DNA from: Phallusia fumigata
Taxonomy: Eukaryota; Chordata; Ascidiacea; Phlebobranchia; Ascidiidae
NCBI GenBank assembly: GCA_008931825.1
Contig: QXVZ01033204.1
Span: forward strand, 1-20,857
Reading direction: 5' to 3'
DNA: 20,857 bases
A model generated the notes under the pieces. It had not been told where the DNA came from. It ran no database searches and saw nothing but the letters and a program-made list of their open reading frames with translations. Each line of letters starts with the position of its first letter. Positions within the stretch are counted from its first letter, which is position 1. The position numbers and the translations under genes are program-made. Below are positions 17,005 to 20,857 of the stretch, piece after piece.

Positions 17005-19880
17005 CCCTAACCCGACAAAATACTAACGGAGTGTAAGCTTTAACGACTGACGTTTGGCAATAATTGTTTTATGTCCTTTCGGCCAAAATTCAAAACCAAA
17101 CAACTGTAGTGGCATTAAAATGAAACCCGTACCACCGCGCCTTTTGTGCTGTGCCCAATAAACTACATGTGTGTTTTATCTCCGACTAGAATAGAGTCGT
17201 TTTGCTTTTCATTGGACGGTTGTCTGCACGAAGCTTGAAAGGATTGTTTCGGTGTGGATGTTTTAAAAGCGTTTTAAATTTGCTGCTTTGTATTTTTTTC
17301 GAGCTTCGTGTACTGCAGTGAAACACGCAACGCAACCTTTTTTAAAAAATTGTCCAAAACAGGAAACTGTTTCGTAAATTTTCAATGTACAGATAAAATT
17401 GTGGTTGAACTTTGGAACAGACACTTTAATTGTTTAAGAACATTAAAAAAAATAAAAGCTGCAGTCGGCTGCGCTGGGGGCAGCCTCAATGCACATGCAC
17501 AAAATGCATTATTCATAACGGTTTCCTTTTACCTTTCCACGAATGCTACCCAACTTACCCTGCCAGCTATACAGAAGACTGCGACAGAATATGATGTCAA
17601 AGTTTGCTACCACTACATCAAGAAACAATTGAGTATGATTTCTGTTATTAAGCTCATCATACCAGCAGCTTAACAAAGTGCCTGCCACTTCTTCGAAGAC
17701 AACAATTAGGTAAACTACAATCACGCAGCCATTTTGAAGTACATTACATCTTCCCCATTTGCCGAAAAAAATCAGTTTTTTTGCTACAACCAAACATAAC
17801 TGTTGGGCCTCAGACTGTGCTGGTACCTCTACACATTTCAGTTGCCTAACGGCCTTCTGTAAATTCGGTTTGATTAGCTTTGGTGGACTTTGTAGAGTTA
17901 TTCGTGGCACAACTAGAAATGCTTCACCTGGCACTAACGACGTTTATATGGTTAGGGGGCGATGTTATAACCCAGTACATTTCCTCCTCACAATTCCAAT
18001 CTTAAATCGTTGTCATAACTCCAACCTAGCCTGCACTTCTTTCTCAAGAAAGTAAACCTCTAGTGCTGATCGAATACAAGGCATTTTACTTCACTTGTGT
18101 ACTGCAGGCCAATCTACATTGCCAGTGCGAACACGAAACTCAACTATTGACAATGGGAAAATCCCTACAACGCAAGTCTATTTCCAAAAGCTGATTAGAC
18201 TTTGTTTGGGAACTGTGATGTCATATTTGGTGTTTAATCAGTGCCTATGTAGTGGCGTGTTTGGTCTCATGTACCCTTTTTGCTTTATTTCTTTCTTTCT
18301 CTCCTTTTAGGTGCGTCTGCTGTTTCTTACTTCAGTTGTGTTACATAAAGTGTCATTATTTGCATTGATCAAATAACTAGGGTCACTAATGAAATAAAAC
18401 TTCCTACAAAAAACAACTTTTCAAATAATCTGGTTTAAATTAAACATTTTTTAAAATAACACTTCCAGTTCAAAAATCTAGTGGATGGGGTGCAAAGTAG
18501 GCGTCAGGTTCACCATCGATTTTGTAGCGAGAATATGAAACATTTGTTTATTCATAGAGCAGCCGTCACCTACATATAATCTAATTAACACATACCAACA
18601 TAAAAATAAATAGGAAAAATCGTACCTGTAGTAACAAGACACAAAGATTTACCACTTTGCTGCATAGGCTACCTGATTCCTAATTCTTATTCACACACCG
18701 ATCAACTGCTTGTGTCACGTACCGCAGTTCCCTTAGGAATTTCGAATCCCTGTAGTTTAGCACGGCACAATGAGGTGCCAATAAGAAGATACAAGCCAGT
18801 ACTTGTGTGTGAAATTTTTTTACGTTTCGACAAACGCTGTTGCCATCATCAGAAATGACTCGGAAAAGAGGCGCAAAGTTACACTACTAACTTGCTTGTA
18901 TTTTCTTGTTTGGACTTTTTAAAACCGTGAATTGTGCACCACAGTGAGGGGTGTTTTAGAACCAAGGCCCTTTAAGTAACAAGAAGTAAACAGGAGAAAG
19001 GAAACAGCTAGGGTATCAAAATAGTTCCATAAACATGATTTCTGTGTTTTTTTTATGGGGCTTATCATCTGCTCTTTCTGTTCTGTAGCATTTCGTGCTC
19101 AAACCTCTGGAGGGAAACTTCGCAAGCTCAAACGCATGTGACTTTGCCTTTTTTCCGGTGCCCGTTTGCCGCCCTTTTTCGTATTTCCGTTGTCATGCAG
19201 CAAAAAAGATATTTGGTAACCCCGAATCTAATAATCAATCGTTATGGGAGTTGACTTCAAATGATATCTGTAAAAAGGTTTTGACAAAGACGCTGCAAGG
19301 AAGGATCAGTGCCGTGACCTCGATGGTTCATAGAAGAAAGTGCTTTTAATCCGCATAAGGGCGCTACGGAATTAACTACGTTTTGATGTTTGTTTTAACT
19401 TTGTGCACAATCAGCAAAAAATATTGGGGCGTTGCCCTTTGCTATTACTTTCTTCAAAATCTAGCCGTTAAAACTTCAAGCAAGCTCCATCCCCTTTCAC
19501 GTTAAAACGCGTAGTGGTCGTGCTGTAAGTTTTCCAACTTAATGGTGATGATCAAACATGTGTGCACAGTAATGGCGCATGTGTACGTACGGCATATAGT
19601 TGCAGTAATGTTTAACGAGTTCTGGTAATAACGTTTCGCATATAGGCCCGACGCCACATTTTCTGCAAAATCGTTTGCGTGTTGTTGATTTAACTGTAGA
19701 CTTCAAGAACATGGCCACGAAAAGGTTTCATACTGTGTATGTTACAAAAAGCCTTTCTTTAGCATACTATTTTTTTAATAATTGAAGTTTTGTTTGGCTT
19801 GTGTGTCCAGCAAAAAACACGTAAACGAATAGGTAACAACCTTATACACCAGCCTAAACATGATAAAACTTTTGACCCAC
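17005..19880. other. Rest of the proposed 3.2-kb first intron, no gene recognised
   Basis: Several open frames occur, the longest about 121 codons (+, 17308-17673) and 141 codons (-, 17509-17934). They overlap on opposite strands, lack domain motifs, and show no partner exons. Around 18813-18857 the plus strand reads ACGTTTCGACAAACGCTG...CATCATCAGAAATG, a phrase often seen at retroelement ends, too little to assign. Confidence 0.4.
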
Positions 19881-20058
19881 CTTGTTGCGTGCGAAGGCAA
19901 TCTTTACGACCGGTAACGATCATAACGCTTTCGGGACAGCAGTCGTAAGCGGGTTGCAGCACGAGCTGATGTTTTACATTTGTTGACACGATCAAGATGA
20001 CACAGCAAAGATTGTCAATAGTTAAACAACAAAATAACGCTTGGGACACTCCTGACAT
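19881..20058 (-). CDS. Probable first exon (signal peptide plus Cys module) of the ParB-like gene
   Basis: The minus strand has ATG at 20058 and 59 codons, ending ...RKDCLRTQQ plus one base, with donor GTGGGT at 19880. The N-terminus has a hydrophobic core (LCCVILIVS) fitting a signal peptide or anchor. The rest, DCCPESVMIVTGRKDC, resembles the Cys modules of the downstream gene (GCHVTVRGG...HCLC). Its phase-1 donor matches what exon 16658-16427 needs, and every Cys module in that gene ends in a phase-1 intron. The join would cross a 3.2-kb intron. An in-frame ATG at 20121 gives a longer alternative. An independent small secreted protein remains possible. Confidence 0.42.
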
Positions 20059-20202
20059 GCAGTAACCTTTCGCCAATGTTTTACGAGATATTTGATGTAA
20101 CGAACAACATAGCTGACACATTTAAGGGCGTATAAAACCCAGGGTTATACTTGTGGACGCACCAGAGGCTTCATGACCGATTTTCCGGATTGATTTTGAT
20201 TC
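20059..20202. other. Region upstream of the signal-peptide exon
   Basis: A TATAAAA occurs on the plus strand at about 20131-20137. On the minus strand there is only a weak TATAAC near 20147. A promoter for the minus-strand gene is plausible here but not firmly marked. Confidence 0.3.
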
Positions 20203-20455
20203 TTATTCGTGTAAACGTAGGTTTAGGCGAGTTCTACTTTATTGCCGCTCAATGTTTGCCGCCCATAGAATTCAGAAAGAGGAAATATTAGCCAACTGAC
20301 CCACAGATATATAATACACACTTTTATANTTATTCGTGTAAACGTAGGTTTAGGCGAGTTCTACTTTATTGCCGCTCAATGTTTGCCGCCCATAGAATTC
20401 AGAAAGAGGAAATATTAGCCAACTGACCCACAGATATATAATACACACTTTTATA
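20203..20455. repeat. Perfect 126-bp tandem duplication with an N at the junction
   Basis: Copy 1 is 20203-20328 and copy 2 is 20330-20455. Both begin TTATTCGTGTAAACGTAGG and end CACACTTTTATA, with no difference seen. They are separated only by an undetermined base at 20329. Zero divergence plus an N at the exact joint suggests a contig-end overlap left unmerged. A very recent real duplication is the alternative. Confidence 0.95.
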
Positions 20456-20857
20456 TTTGGCATAAATGAAGGGCGAGCAATTAGGCAATTGATGTTGCAG
20501 ATCTTCTAAAGGAAAATGTTACGGGGCCACGAAAAAGAGACGGATTAACGCATCCCGAGACCTGTTTTGCAAAATCCAAGCAATTGCTATCCAAAAACTG
20601 CATCTAATAGTTGAATTGGAGTTAGCTGTCGTACAAGTTGGACAAAACAGGCCATTTTGGGACCCCGGTTCATTTAAAGGAAACACGGCTATGTTTTTAG
20701 TGCAAGTTTTATTGAACTATGATAAACATGGAACTTGTACAACAAGTTTGTATAACAAGCAAGTTTTATTGAACTATGATAAACATGGAACTTATTGCGT
20801 GACCCACCCTGGACTGGGAGTTTCACGAAGCTGCAGTTGTTTGTTTTCCGTTTTATT
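20456..20857. other. Right-end sequence, no gene recognised
   Basis: No long ORF with a motif is present. A 9-bp inverted pair, CCTGTTTTG near 20563 and CAAAACAGG near 20644, and the direct repeat at 20702-20793 are the only structures noted. Confidence 0.4.
20702..20793. repeat. 35-bp direct repeat, 57-bp period
   Basis: GCAAGTTTTATTGAACTATG begins an identical 35-bp block at 20702-20736 and again at 20759-20793. The 22-bp spacer is itself rich in ACAAG-like units. It may be the start of a minisatellite or a repeat end cut by the window. Confidence 0.9.

Noticed and set aside
17308-18055. Overlapping frames of 98-141 codons on both strands
   Set aside because: No domains, no signal of splicing partners, and opposite-strand overlap; treated as chance frames in an intron.
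18813-18857. ACGTTTCGAC...CATCATCAG phrase resembling retroelement ends
   Set aside because: Too short, with no reverse-transcriptase frame or terminal structure nearby.
19095-19349. 84-codon plus-strand frame
   Set aside because: No recognisable motif or neighbouring exons; length is within chance for the region.

Overview
The window looks like nuclear DNA from an animal with a compact, AT-rich genome. It has many short introns with GT-AG ends, small exons in clean phase register, paralogue clusters, and small tRNA-derived and hAT-type repeats inside introns. I think a tunicate of the Ciona kind is most likely, but nothing in the sequence proves it. There are no operons, rRNA genes, CRISPR arrays or bacterial-style genes.

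Region 1 (1-2458, + strand) holds the last six exons of a type-B carboxylesterase/cholinesterase-like gene that starts outside the window. Region 3 (13050-8061, - strand) holds a complete ten-exon paralogue with signal peptide, oxyanion-hole HGGAF, a Ser-Glu-His triad and the C-terminal esterase exons. The two are a recent inverted, tail-to-tail duplication: introns as well as exons align, with extra insertions in the minus copy. Each copy carries its own in-frame stop. The plus copy has TGA at 758-760, before the catalytic His. The minus copy has TAG at 8821-8823, the last codon of exon 9, next to a tRNA-like repeat insertion.

Region 2 (2459-8060) is the spacer between the two stop codons. 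It contains a diverged tandem array of a small minus-strand two-exon gene. Two copies (3932-4229 and 6470-6761) have matching 42-nt first exons, 115-nt introns, phase-0 junctions, Cys-rich hydrophobic second exons and an AATAAA just after the stop. A third copy (2800-3318) is more diverged, and a fourth block (about 4735-5050) is 5' flank only. The predicted 58-60 residue membrane peptides match no family I know.

Region 4 (20058 to about 14380, - strand) holds a gene built from a repeated exon pair. Each pair encodes a ParB/sulfiredoxin-like domain (FxQ(D/E)SI...GQ...NRRLYVFRVL) followed by a short Cys module (GCHVxxRGG...HCxC). The two domains are separated by a predicted transmembrane segment. 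A likely signal-peptide exon lies 3.2 kb upstream at 20058-19881, beyond an intron that holds a hAT-like MITE. The 3' end is unresolved.

Region 5 (20059-20857) holds a perfect 126-bp tandem duplication with a single N at its junction, possibly an assembly artefact, and a 35-bp direct repeat with 57-bp period. No gene is recognised there.
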